This document shows positions 8,912-17,354 of a stretch of DNA of 64,000 nt, piece after piece. The notes below the pieces were generated by a model. That model saw only the letters and a list, made by a program, of their open reading frames with translations, did not search any database and had not been told where the DNA came from. This DNA comes from JBHJGP01 sp050331695 (GTDB taxonomy: Bacteria > Pseudomonadota > Alphaproteobacteria > Geminicoccales > Geminicoccaceae), in assembly GCA_050331695.1 (NCBI GenBank), contig JBHJGP010000007.1:1-64000 (forward strand), in the 5' to 3' direction. Each line of letters begins with the position of its first letter. Position 1 is the stretch's first letter. The position numbers and the translations under genes were made by a program.

Positions 8912-9412
8912 TTAGCTGCCGTCGTCTTCCAGGACACCCCAAAGACCGCCCTTCCTGACCCAACCGCGGCGCCCCTCGATCTCGATGAAGCACCAGGCCT
9001 CTTGGCAGTCTATGTAAGTGCCGACAACGCTCGGCTCGGCGTAAAGCACGACCAGATCCTCGGGATTGGGAGTCCGGTGCATGGGCTGGCGCTCACCCTG
9101 GATCATGACAGTGCGCTTGCCGGCGAGAAGCGGTGAATGGATCCAGCCCTTGGTACCGTCCCAGTCCTCGACCTGCCGCCAGTTATCGAACTCGTCGACG
9201 ATTTTCACCGGCAGGCCGGCCCGCTGATAGGTGGCGATCACGTCGTAGGATCGCCGGGGACCAACCCGGAGATTGACCTCGTCGGTGCCCAGCGACACGA
9301 AGCGGGGGATCGGCAAACCGGTAAAACGGCCCACATCCGATTGGGCAAAAACCACTATTGGCGCGAGTGTGGCCACCGTCAAAAAACCGAAGATCCAGGT
9401 AATTCGGACCAT
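8912..9412 (-). CDS. Exported SH3-domain protein
   Basis: A 166-residue secreted protein with bacterial SH3 repeats. The first 23 residues form a signal peptide ending in VVFAQ. An SH3-like segment follows: DEVNLRVGPRRSYDVIATY, then a WRQVEDWDGTKGWIHSPLL core. A second half-domain ends in CFIEIEGRRGWVRKGGLWGV. Such domains often bind peptidoglycan or stem peptides in the periplasm, in the COG3807 family of alphaproteobacteria. CAGGAG lies about eight bases before the ATG. Two cysteines in the second domain (C-Q-E-A-W-C) could form a disulfide. Its precise role is unknown. Confidence 0.8.
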   Translation of the reverse strand: MVRITWIFGFLTVATLAPIVVFAQSDVGRFTGLPIPRFVSLGTDEVNLRVGPRRSYDVIATYQRAGLPVKIVDEFDNWRQVEDWDGTKGWIHSPLLAGKRTVMIQGERQPMHRTPNPEDLVVLYAEPSVVGTYIDCQEAWCFIEIEGRRGWVRKGGLWGVLEDDGS

Positions 9413-9596
9413 CTTTTCAACTCCTGATCGATGTCCCGCACTTTAGTTCGCAGCGCTGCAACTGCAAGCGATGAGCCGGCGTTAGGGTTTGACGGCCCGA
9501 AGCGCGGCCGCTTGGCCGTAAATGCGAACTCTGCTACCTCAACGAAAGAGGCCGAATGCGGCGGCACGCCTGCCTTGTCCAGCGAGATCGACAGCG

Positions 9597-10583
9597 ATGA
9601 GTTCCAACAAGCCAACCGTGGTGGTGACCCGCCGTCTTCCCGACGTCATCGAAACGCGGATGATGGAGCTGTTCAACACACAGCTCAATGACGATGACGG
9701 GCCGATGAGCAAGGCGGAGCTGATCACGGCGGTCAGCGACGCCCAGATCCTGGTGCCGACGGTCACCGATCGGATCGACAGCGCGGTGCTGGCGCACGCC
9801 AATCCCGAGCTCAAGCTGATCGCCAACTACGGCACCGGGGTCGACAATATCGATGTCGAGGCGGCCTACCGGCGGGGGATCACGGTGACCAACTCGCCGG
9901 GTGTCCTAACCGAAGACACGGCCGATATGACCATGGCGCTGATCCTCGCCGTCGCCCGCCGGCTCGTCGAGGGCGAAAAAATGGCCCGCTCCGGCGAGTG
10001 GCAGGGCTGGTCGCCGACGGCGATGCTGGGCCACCGGATCCACGGCAAAAGGATCGGTATCCTGGGCATGGGGCGGATCGGCACCGCGCTTGCCCGCCGG
10101 GCGCGCGGCTTCGGTCTCTCGATCCACTACCACAACCGCCAGCGGGTTCATCCCTCCATCGAACAGGAGCTGGAGGCGACCTATTGGGAAAGCCTCGACC
10201 AGATGCTGTCACGCATGGACATCATCAGCGTGAACTGCCCGCACACGCCGGCCACCTTTCATCTGCTCTCCGCGCGGCGATTGAAGCTGCTTCGGCCCGA
10301 GGCCATCGTCGTCAACTCCTCGCGCGGCGAGGTGGTGGACGAACCGGCGCTGACCCGAATGCTGCGCGACCGCGAGATTGCCGGCGCCGGACTGGACGTG
10401 TTCGAGCATGAGCCGGCGATCAATCCGAAGCTCCGTGAGCTGTCCAATGTCGTGCTGCTTCCTCACATGGGCAGTTCTACGATCGAGGGCCGCGTCGACA
10501 TGGGGGAGAAGGTCATCATCAACATCAAAACCTTCGTCGACGGCCACCGCCCCCCGGATCGCGTGCTGCCATCCCAGACCTGA
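9597..10583 (+). CDS. D-2-hydroxyacid (D-glycerate) dehydrogenase
   Basis: A 328-residue D-isomer-specific 2-hydroxyacid dehydrogenase, closest in look to glyoxylate/hydroxypyruvate reductases that make D-glycerate. The substrate loop NYGTGVDNID is present, as is the NAD-binding GILGMGRIG motif. The active site shows R in NSSRGEVVDE, E in DVFEHEP and H in LLPHMGSST. I chose the ATG at 9597-9599, where family homology begins; the longer open frame from 9522 adds a basic unrelated stretch. It stands alone, divergent from the SH3 gene. The exact substrate is inferred. Confidence 0.88.
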   Translation: MSSNKPTVVVTRRLPDVIETRMMELFNTQLNDDDGPMSKAELITAVSDAQILVPTVTDRIDSAVLAHANPELKLIANYGTGVDNIDVEAAYRRGITVTNSPGVLTEDTADMTMALILAVARRLVEGEKMARSGEWQGWSPTAMLGHRIHGKRIGILGMGRIGTALARRARGFGLSIHYHNRQRVHPSIEQELEATYWESLDQMLSRMDIISVNCPHTPATFHLLSARRLKLLRPEAIVVNSSRGEVVDEPALTRMLRDREIAGAGLDVFEHEPAINPKLRELSNVVLLPHMGSSTIEGRVDMGEKVIINIKTFVDGHRPPDRVLPSQT

Positions 10584-10618
10584 GCACCACCGTGCCGATG
10601 CGCGGGACATGCTAGGCC

Positions 10619-11137
10619 ATGAATGACGACAACCTGTTTCACGCGACCGTGCCGGTATTCCGCCACTATCTGGGTCAGATCGATCAGATCCTGTCGCGGG
10701 TGGTTGATACCGGCTCGTCGGCTTTGGAACGGCGTCTCACCCCCGACATGTTTTCGGCCGGCGAACACCTGAGAACGTCGCAGGGGTTTGTGTTGCGAAC
10801 GCTCTGCCCGCTGATCGGCCGCGAGCCATTCGAACCGTCGACCGATCAGCCGGATCCGGCCGGCCTCGGCCAGCGCTCCCGGGAGATACGCGTTTTTCTT
10901 CACTCTCTGTCAGCGGCCGACTTCGAAGGCGCTGGCGACCGCGATATCACCCACCGTGCCGGCCAGGCGGAGCTCAGCCAATCGGCAAGCCACTTCGTGA
11001 CGACTTTCGCGCTCCCCAATTTCTTTTTTCATCTGACCATGGGTTACGCCACCCTGCGCCAGGCCGGTATCCCGATCGGCAAAGTCGATTTCGACGGCCA
11101 GCATTTTTATCCCAGCGGCTTCAGCTTCACGAGCTAG
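10619..11137 (+). CDS. DUF1993 family protein
   Basis: A 172-residue member of the DUF1993 family, four-helix proteins related to the DinB fold. Visible family features are the opening FHATVPVFRHYLGQIDQIL, the region ending in LRTSQGFVLRTLCPLIGRE, and the C-terminal ALPNFFFHLTMGYATLRQAGIPIGKVDFDG. No enzymatic activity is established for the family. It lies 35 bases after the dehydrogenase stop on the same strand and could be cotranscribed. No signal peptide is present, so it is probably cytoplasmic. Confidence 0.85.
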   Translation: MNDDNLFHATVPVFRHYLGQIDQILSRVVDTGSSALERRLTPDMFSAGEHLRTSQGFVLRTLCPLIGREPFEPSTDQPDPAGLGQRSREIRVFLHSLSAADFEGAGDRDITHRAGQAELSQSASHFVTTFALPNFFFHLTMGYATLRQAGIPIGKVDFDGQHFYPSGFSFTS

Positions 11138-11276
11138 GAGGGGCCGCTGCCGGGAGCCCGATCCGCGCCCTTTCCGCCCCGTTCCTGCCGTCGCACCGTT
11201 TTGTGACGACTTGCGGTGAAAAGCGACCACGACGTGATTTGAGAGATGAATACCAAGTACACATTGCGAGGACGAA

Positions 11277-12227
11277 TTACTCTCTGCCGTCGCCCACGCT
11301 TTCGGCAACCGCGTATCTCCGCGTCGCCCCGTCGTTGAGCCGCGCCAGAAAATCGCGCGCGAGCTCGTAGGGACAAACAGGTCCGCCCGACTTACAGACA
11401 TCGTCGTGATCGACGCGCCTGGCGCCGACACAGGTGAGATCATTGTGTCCTGCGCCCTCGATGACGTGGAGAGCTTTGGGCTCAGCGGCCAACTCGAACA
11501 GCTCGCGCGAGTGACCCGCCGGTATCAGATCGTCGTCCCGCCCGTGAATGAAGAGGAGAGGCATCTCGATCCGCGAAATCTTGGCACGCGTGTCGTAAAC
11601 CTCTCCCAGAAGCCATGAAGGTTTCACGGGCAACCACGGCATCAGGAACCTGACCACGGCCGAGATCGAGGTGTAAGGGGCCTGCATGATGAGGGCGGCG
11701 TGCGGGTTTCCAGCCTCACTTGCCTCGAGCGCCATCGTTGCCGCTACGCCGGTACCTAGCGATTCGCCGTACAACACGATTTCATTTGATGAGACGCCCT
11801 TCGCCGCCAGGTGGGCCAGGGCTCGTCGGGCGTCTTGATAGAGGCCCTGTTCACGGGGACGCCCTCGGTTGCCGCCATAGCCCCGATAGCTGAGGATCGT
11901 CACACCGAACCCGTCGTCCGTGAACCGATCGAGATAGCACAGTCGGTTGACGAAGCTTCCGGCATTGCCCTGCAGGTAGAGGAGGTTCAGTCGCCCTGGG
12001 CCGGTAAGCTCGTTTTGGATGACGTAGGACTGGGATGATGGATCGTCGTCCAGATGCCGAACCTGATAGCCCCCGACCGACGACCCGTCGGCCGGCCGCT
12101 CCATACCGCTCGGATGGTAGAGCAGGAACTCGCAGGCCGAGAGAGTGAATGCGGCGACCACGATCAGAGCAGCCCGTGCGAGATGTTCCGGGCTTGAACC
12201 AATGCGTTGCCTGCGGAGCCGGGCCAT
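11277..12227 (-). CDS. Alpha/beta hydrolase, probable lipoprotein
   Basis: A 316-residue serine hydrolase of the BEM46/FrsA-like alpha/beta fold. The N-terminus has basic residues, a hydrophobic stretch and LSAC, a lipobox for attachment at about residue 32. The nucleophile serine S156 lies in G-E-S-L-G. The acid is probably D in HGRDDDLIP and the histidine is H in EGAGHND. The LYLQGNAGS segment supplies the oxyanion region. Extra cysteines near the C-terminus (CVGARRVDHDDVCKSGGPVC) suggest disulfides outside the cytoplasm. The substrate is unknown; an ester or lipid is plausible. It is convergent with the DUF1993 gene and starts close to the end of the RND gene. Confidence 0.85.
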   Translation of the reverse strand: MARLRRQRIGSSPEHLARAALIVVAAFTLSACEFLLYHPSGMERPADGSSVGGYQVRHLDDDPSSQSYVIQNELTGPGRLNLLYLQGNAGSFVNRLCYLDRFTDDGFGVTILSYRGYGGNRGRPREQGLYQDARRALAHLAAKGVSSNEIVLYGESLGTGVAATMALEASEAGNPHAALIMQAPYTSISAVVRFLMPWLPVKPSWLLGEVYDTRAKISRIEMPLLFIHGRDDDLIPAGHSRELFELAAEPKALHVIEGAGHNDLTCVGARRVDHDDVCKSGGPVCPYELARDFLARLNDGATRRYAVAESVGDGRE

Positions 12228-12255
12228 CGGACGCTCTTTACCGCCTTGAGAATTG

Positions 12256-15200
12256 CTAGTCCGCCGCGTCCGGCAGAGGCACCGGTCGGGGTCCGGGCGT
12301 CGGTGTCGGCTCGGCGACCGCGGCGTCCCGGCCCCGCCAGGACCGCCACGTTTCGCGCAAGCCCGTCGGCAAATAGAGCAGGCACGGCGTGAGCACCAGG
12401 GTCAACAGGGTGGCGAAGGCCAGACCGCCGGCCACGGCAGAGGCCAGTTGGGCCCACCAGTCGGTCGACGGCCCGCCGACGGTGATCTCGCGGGTAAACA
12501 GATTGACGTTGAGCTTCAAGACCATCGGCAACAGACCGAGAATGGTGGTGATGGTGGTCAAGAGCACTGGCCTCAGACGCTGGGCCCCGGTCCGGAGCAC
12601 CGCTTCCATCGGCTCCAGACCCCGGCGACGCAGATCATTGTAGGTGTCGATCAGCACGATGTTGTTGTTGACCACGATGCCGGCGAGCGCGATCACGCCG
12701 ACCCCGCTCATGACGATGCCGAAGGGCTGATTGGTGATCAAAAGCCCGAGCAGAACACCCACTACCGAGAAGATGATCGCGCTCAGAATCAGCGCCGATT
12801 GATAAAAACTGTTGAACTGGGTGACCAGGATCATCGCGATCAAGAACAGAGCCACGGCGAAGGCTTTCGAAAGGAAGGCCTGGGCCTCCTGCTGCTCCTC
12901 GTCCTCGCCCTTGAACGTCGCCTCCACACCGGCGGGAAACGTTTGGTCGGCAAGCCAGGTCCTGAGTTCCCTCACCTTGTCGTCGGCGAGAACGCCCTCC
13001 GCGACGTCGGCGCCGATGGTCAAAACCCGCTTGCCGTCGACCCGCTCGAGATTGGTCACTTTGAGCGCCGGTTGTCGTTCGATGAAGTTGCCGAGCGGAA
13101 CCGTGCCGGCATCGGTGCTGATCCTCAGGCGATCGAGCGCGTCCAGACTGCGTTCGTCGAGCGGGTAGCGAACCCGTATGTCAACCTCGTCGTCGGCGTC
13201 ATCCGGACGGTAGGTGCCGGCCTGCAGACCGTTGGTTACGAGCTGGACCGACGATCCGACAACCGAGATGTCGGCGGCGAAACGCTGCGCCGCCTCCCGG
13301 TCGACCCGGATCTCCCACTCGATTCCCGGGATAGGCCTGGAATCGCTGATGTTCTCCAGCCCGTCCATCGAGCGGAACTTTTCGTCCAAACGGTCCATAA
13401 CCGGCGACAGCAGGGTCGGATCGCGCGAAGCGATCTGGATCTGCACGTCCTTGCCGACGGGCGGGCCTGCCTCCTCCCGGCGGGCCTCGATCCGAATGCC
13501 GGCGAGATCGTCGGTGCGCTGCAGCGCCTCCGCCAGGATCGCCCGGGCCGGACGCCTGGTCCGCCAGTCGGCGAACTCCATGCTGATGACGCCGATCACG
13601 TCATCATCCATGTCGCCGCCGCCCTGGTTCATGTTGATCGCCGTGGTCGAATAGAACCTGTCGATCCCGTCAATGCCCAAAATCCGCTCTTCGACCTCCC
13701 GGACCAGGGCACTCCGTTCCCAGATCGACAGATCACCGCGGGCATGGACCTGGAGTTGCGCCTGCTCAGGCTCGACGTCCGGGAAGAATTCGACCCCCCG
13801 TCCGAAGGTGCCGTAGGCCATGAAGACCATGATTGCGATGACCAGGGCGATAATCGGCACGCCTATCGACAGCTTCAACGCCCGGCGCAGGAACTGGACA
13901 TAGGCACCGGCGATGCCGCCCAATTGGTTGAGGTCGCCATGGCGGTCCGCTGACAACGCCTTCATGGTGGCGGGATCGGTGGTTTCCGGTTTGCCGATCA
14001 ATGCGCCGACGTTGGGCACGAAGATGAGCGCCATGGCGAGCGAGGCGGCGAGTGTCGCCAGGAGTGTGATCGGCAGATACTTCATGAATTCGCCGACGAT
14101 CCCCGGCCAGAACAGGAGCGGCATGAAGGCGGCGAGCGTGGTCGCCGTCGAAGCGGTGATTGGCCAAGCCATGCGTTTCGCAGCGTGCCGGTAGGCGTCA
14201 AGCTTGGAGAGGCCCTCGGCCATCTTCCGGTCGGCGAGCTCGGTGACCACGATGGCGCCGTCGACCAACATGCCGACCGCCAGGATCAGGGCGAACAGGA
14301 CCACGATGTTGACAGTGAGGCCCATCACGCCGAGCACCATGATACCCGTGAGAAACGAGCCTGGCACGGCGAAGCCGACCAGAAGGGCCGAACGCAGACC
14401 GAGCGCCGCGACGACGACGATCATGACCAGGATGATCGCCGACAGAACATTGTTCTGCAGGTCGCTCAGCATGTTCTCGATGTCGTCGGACTTGTCCTGA
14501 CTGAAACCGACCTCAATCTGTTCGGGCCAAAACGGCTGCTCGGCCTCCACGACAGCGCGAACCTGTTCGATCGTCTCGATGATGTTGGTGCCGATGCGCT
14601 TGGAGACCTCCAGAGCCAGCGCCGGCTGACCGTCGACCCGGGCGAAGGTCACCGGGTCCTTGAAGGTTCGGCGGATCGTCGCGAGATCCTCGAGGACGAC
14701 GACCACGTCACCCTCGGAGCGGATCGGCAGGCGCATGACATCGCGCGCGGTCTCGAACACGCCCGGCACCTTGATGGCGAACCGGCCCTGGCCGGTATCG
14801 AGGGCGCCGGCCGCAACAAGGCGATTGTTGCGCTGAACGATGTTGAAGATGTCCTCGGCCTTGAGATCGTAGGCCTCGACCTTGATCGGATCGATCACGA
14901 CCTCGAGCAGCTCCTCCCGGTCACCGGCGATGTCGACCTCGAGAACATTGGTCAGGCTCTCGATCCGATCTTTCAGCCCGTCGGCGATGGCGAGCAGGGT
15001 CCGCTCGGGCACGGGACCGGACAGCGTCACCACCACCACCGGAAACAAGGCCAGATTTACCTCGTTGACGGTCGGCTCGTCGGTGTCGTCCGGCAGCTCA
15101 GCCTTGGCGATGTCGACGCTCTCACGAACGTCCGCCACCGCTTCGTCAATGTCGATCTCGGCGTCGAATTCGAGGGTCACCGAAGCGTGGCCTTCGCTCG

Positions 15201-15453
15201 CGACCGAGCGGATTTCCTTCACCCCCTCGATGCCCCGAAGCTCGGTCTCCATAGGCCTTACGAGCAAACGCTCCGCGTCTTCCGGCGAGATGCCCTCATG
15301 GTGCATCGAGACGTAAACGGTCGGTATTTGGATATCGGGATCGGCTTCTTTGGGAATGGTCCGATAGACCGTGGCACCGGCGACCAGGATCAACAAAAGC
15401 GCCACGAACACAGTACGCGAGCGCTGGAACGACGCGTCGATCAGTCGGTTCAT
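12256..15453 (-). CDS. RND multidrug/export permease (AcrB family)
   Basis: An inner-membrane RND transporter of 1065 residues, the usual size, driving proton-coupled export through a periplasmic adaptor and an outer-membrane channel. The N-terminal helix begins RSRTVFVALLLILV. The porter domains and the repeated transmembrane block are complete. Helix 4 reads GMLVDGAIVVTE, with one Asp where AcrB has two. The second half ends in a GVGVIALAGIVVNNNIVLIDTYNDLRRRG segment typical of HAE-type pumps. The ATG overlaps the adaptor stop by four bases. No outer-membrane TolC-like gene is nearby. The PadR gene two genes upstream probably controls it. Confidence 0.93.
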   Translation of the reverse strand: MNRLIDASFQRSRTVFVALLLILVAGATVYRTIPKEADPDIQIPTVYVSMHHEGISPEDAERLLVRPMETELRGIEGVKEIRSVASEGHASVTLEFDAEIDIDEAVADVRESVDIAKAELPDDTDEPTVNEVNLALFPVVVVTLSGPVPERTLLAIADGLKDRIESLTNVLEVDIAGDREELLEVVIDPIKVEAYDLKAEDIFNIVQRNNRLVAAGALDTGQGRFAIKVPGVFETARDVMRLPIRSEGDVVVVLEDLATIRRTFKDPVTFARVDGQPALALEVSKRIGTNIIETIEQVRAVVEAEQPFWPEQIEVGFSQDKSDDIENMLSDLQNNVLSAIILVMIVVVAALGLRSALLVGFAVPGSFLTGIMVLGVMGLTVNIVVLFALILAVGMLVDGAIVVTELADRKMAEGLSKLDAYRHAAKRMAWPITASTATTLAAFMPLLFWPGIVGEFMKYLPITLLATLAASLAMALIFVPNVGALIGKPETTDPATMKALSADRHGDLNQLGGIAGAYVQFLRRALKLSIGVPIIALVIAIMVFMAYGTFGRGVEFFPDVEPEQAQLQVHARGDLSIWERSALVREVEERILGIDGIDRFYSTTAINMNQGGGDMDDDVIGVISMEFADWRTRRPARAILAEALQRTDDLAGIRIEARREEAGPPVGKDVQIQIASRDPTLLSPVMDRLDEKFRSMDGLENISDSRPIPGIEWEIRVDREAAQRFAADISVVGSSVQLVTNGLQAGTYRPDDADDEVDIRVRYPLDERSLDALDRLRISTDAGTVPLGNFIERQPALKVTNLERVDGKRVLTIGADVAEGVLADDKVRELRTWLADQTFPAGVEATFKGEDEEQQEAQAFLSKAFAVALFLIAMILVTQFNSFYQSALILSAIIFSVVGVLLGLLITNQPFGIVMSGVGVIALAGIVVNNNIVLIDTYNDLRRRGLEPMEAVLRTGAQRLRPVLLTTITTILGLLPMVLKLNVNLFTREITVGGPSTDWWAQLASAVAGGLAFATLLTLVLTPCLLYLPTGLRETWRSWRGRDAAVAEPTPTPGPRPVPLPDAAD

Positions 15454-16571
15454 GACGCCGGCCCCCGCCGCTCCTTCGAATCGGCGGCGCCGACCTGCGG
15501 GCCTTTTTCGGAAATCGTCCGGACCTTTTCGCCGTCCCTGACGAAGCCCTGGCCAACGGTAATCACCCGGGCGCGCTCCGGCAGCCCTTCGACCCAGATA
15601 GCATCGGTTTCAGCCCGGGCGATATCGGCTGGTACGAATTGCACGCGATCCTCGTCATCGACCAGCTTGACACCGACCCGACCCTGATCGTTGAGGCTCA
15701 GAAGCGCTGAAGAGATGCGATGGGCGCTGACCGGCGGCAACTCGATCGTGACCGTCGCACTGACCCCCGAAGCGAAGCGCTTGTTCGGATTTTCGATCCT
15801 TACTTCGATCGGGATGGTTCGGGTTCCAGGTTGGGCCTGGGTGCCGACGAAGGTCACCCGGCCACTGACCCGCTGACCGGTCGCCAGTTCCGCGTGCGCG
15901 GCCATGCCAGGCTGGACCACGTTGGCGAACGCTTCGGTGATCTCGGCGGTCACCAGAAACGGGTTCTGCTCGATCACCAGACCAACGGCTTCGCCGGTAT
16001 CGAGGTAATCGCCGATTTCGACGTGGCGCCGCTCCAGGATCCCCGAAAAGGGCGCCCGGATCTCGGTGTGATCCAGGGTGATCTCCCACTGACGGACCCG
16101 GGCTTTCGCCGACTCCAGTTCGGCCTCGGCTTCGGCGATGGCCGTTTCCGTCTGAAATCCCTTCTCACCCAATTTAAGCGCGGCCTGGTACTCGATTTCC
16201 CGTTGCCGCTGCTCGGCCCGGGCGCCCTGCAGCATCGCCTGGCGTTCGCGGGTGTCGAGCGTGACGATCGGCTGGCCGGCCTCGACGAAGGTCCCCTCGT
16301 CGGTCATGACCCCGACAACACGGCCATAGGTTTCGGCCTTGATCTCGCCATCCCGGGCGGGCTCGGTCCGGCCGTAGACGACCACCTCCTGATTGATCGT
16401 CTGCGCCTCGACGATCGCCACGCGAACCTGGGGCAGAGCCCGTTCAGCCCCAGGTTCGATCTCGCCCGTGACGGTGGCGCCATCGTCGGCGGCATCGATG
16501 AACTGGCCTGAGAACAACCAGCCCAGGAATGCCACGGCAATCACCGCTGATATGATGTAGGATTTGCGCAT
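15450..16571 (-). CDS. RND periplasmic adaptor (membrane fusion protein)
   Basis: A 373-residue HlyD/AcrA-like adaptor linking the RND pump to an outer-membrane channel. The N-terminus has one hydrophobic anchor (IISAVIAVAFLGWLFSG). The split lipoyl domain follows: GRVVGVMTDEGTFVEAGQPIVTLD before the hairpin and LDHTEIRAPFSGILERRHVEIGDYLDTG after it. A helical hairpin rich in Q, E and A lies between (about 115-165), then the beta-barrel and membrane-proximal parts. It starts three bases after the padR stop and overlaps the pump gene, so padR, adaptor and pump form one operon. Confidence 0.93.
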   Translation of the reverse strand: MRKSYIISAVIAVAFLGWLFSGQFIDAADDGATVTGEIEPGAERALPQVRVAIVEAQTINQEVVVYGRTEPARDGEIKAETYGRVVGVMTDEGTFVEAGQPIVTLDTRERQAMLQGARAEQRQREIEYQAALKLGEKGFQTETAIAEAEAELESAKARVRQWEITLDHTEIRAPFSGILERRHVEIGDYLDTGEAVGLVIEQNPFLVTAEITEAFANVVQPGMAAHAELATGQRVSGRVTFVGTQAQPGTRTIPIEVRIENPNKRFASGVSATVTIELPPVSAHRISSALLSLNDQGRVGVKLVDDEDRVQFVPADIARAETDAIWVEGLPERARVITVGQGFVRDGEKVRTISEKGPQVGAADSKERRGPAS

Positions 16572-16574
16572 GGC

Positions 16575-17183
16575 TCAGTCTCCAGCCGCTGCCATAACAC
16601 CGTCGGGCCGTTGATCTTCCGGCCCGGCGATCGACCGGTCGCGGGTGGTGTGGTGCCCCTCGCGGCACGCGCTCAACAGCACCTGTTTTTGCCGCTTCAT
16701 GTAGGCGAGTGCGCTGGTCAGCACCGTTCGCCCGTAGCCCAAGGCAAAGCGTTGACCGGGCGTGAGATCGACGTGATCACGCTCGTAAACCTCGAGATCC
16801 TCCCACATGATCTGCTCGAAATGGCCGATCATCTGGTCGAGGATTTCGGACAATCGGTCCTCAGGCAGCAAATGCGCGTAGTACATCAGCAGGAGAAATT
16901 CCGAACGCACCTTGTGCTTGGGCGGCTCTGACGCCAGCTCCTCCCGCAGCCTGTTGAGGCCGTCGGCCGTCAGCGTGTAGACCCGTTTGTCCGGCTTGCC
17001 CGACTGGACGATATCCTCGGCCAGCACGAAGCCAGAGCGCTCCAGTTCCGCCAGTGCCGGATAGATCGAACCGAAACTGGCGGCAAAGAAATGGCGAAAA
17101 TTCGTCTCCAGGCATTTCTTGATTTCATAGCCTGAGCGCGCGCCCTCGGTCAGAACCCCGAGGCACAAGGTTTTTGTGTCCAT
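16575..17183 (-). CDS. PadR family transcriptional regulator
   Basis: A 202-residue PadR-like repressor with an N-terminal winged helix (about residues 1-85). The SGYEIKKCLE helix, the FGSIYPALAELERSGFV recognition segment and a KRVYTLTADGLNRL wing are visible. A C-terminal helical dimerisation part follows. PadR proteins typically repress their own operon and release DNA on binding a drug or phenolic ligand. Here it leads an RND efflux operon, so the ligand may be a pump substrate. A GAGGGTGGA ribosome site precedes the ATG. Two similar dyad sequences lie immediately upstream at 17196-17214 and 17244-17262. Confidence 0.92.
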   Translation of the reverse strand: MDTKTLCLGVLTEGARSGYEIKKCLETNFRHFFAASFGSIYPALAELERSGFVLAEDIVQSGKPDKRVYTLTADGLNRLREELASEPPKHKVRSEFLLLMYYAHLLPEDRLSEILDQMIGHFEQIMWEDLEVYERDHVDLTPGQRFALGYGRTVLTSALAYMKRQKQVLLSACREGHHTTRDRSIAGPEDQRPDGVMAAAGD

Positions 17184-17195
17184 TCCACCCTCACG

Positions 17196-17262
17196 ATATG
17201 TCAGATTGATATATAGGAAACGGTGTTCTTATTCAATGTCGACATATGTCACACCGATATAA
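17196..17262. promoter_or_regulatory. Twin dyad operator candidates for PadR
   Basis: Two related imperfect inverted repeats lie between padR and the divergent GGDEF-EAL gene. The first is ATATGTC-AGATT-GATATAT at 17196-17214. The second is ATATGTC-ACACC-GATATAA at 17244-17262, 48 bases further on. Left arms are identical, and right arms match the reverse complement at six and five of seven positions. Position immediately upstream of padR fits autoregulation. The assignment to PadR is inference. Confidence 0.5.
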
Positions 17263-17354
17263 TGGGCGGCGCGGCGCGTTTGGGCGCTAAGCTTTGGTTA
17301 ACATTGGTTGTTTAAACTGCAGCATCCCAGAATCATTGGGCGCTGCCGCTGGCT

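Noticed and set aside
12253..15687. Two long plus-strand open frames over the RND pump
   Set aside because: They lie antisense to a complete RND permease and adaptor and show no family features.
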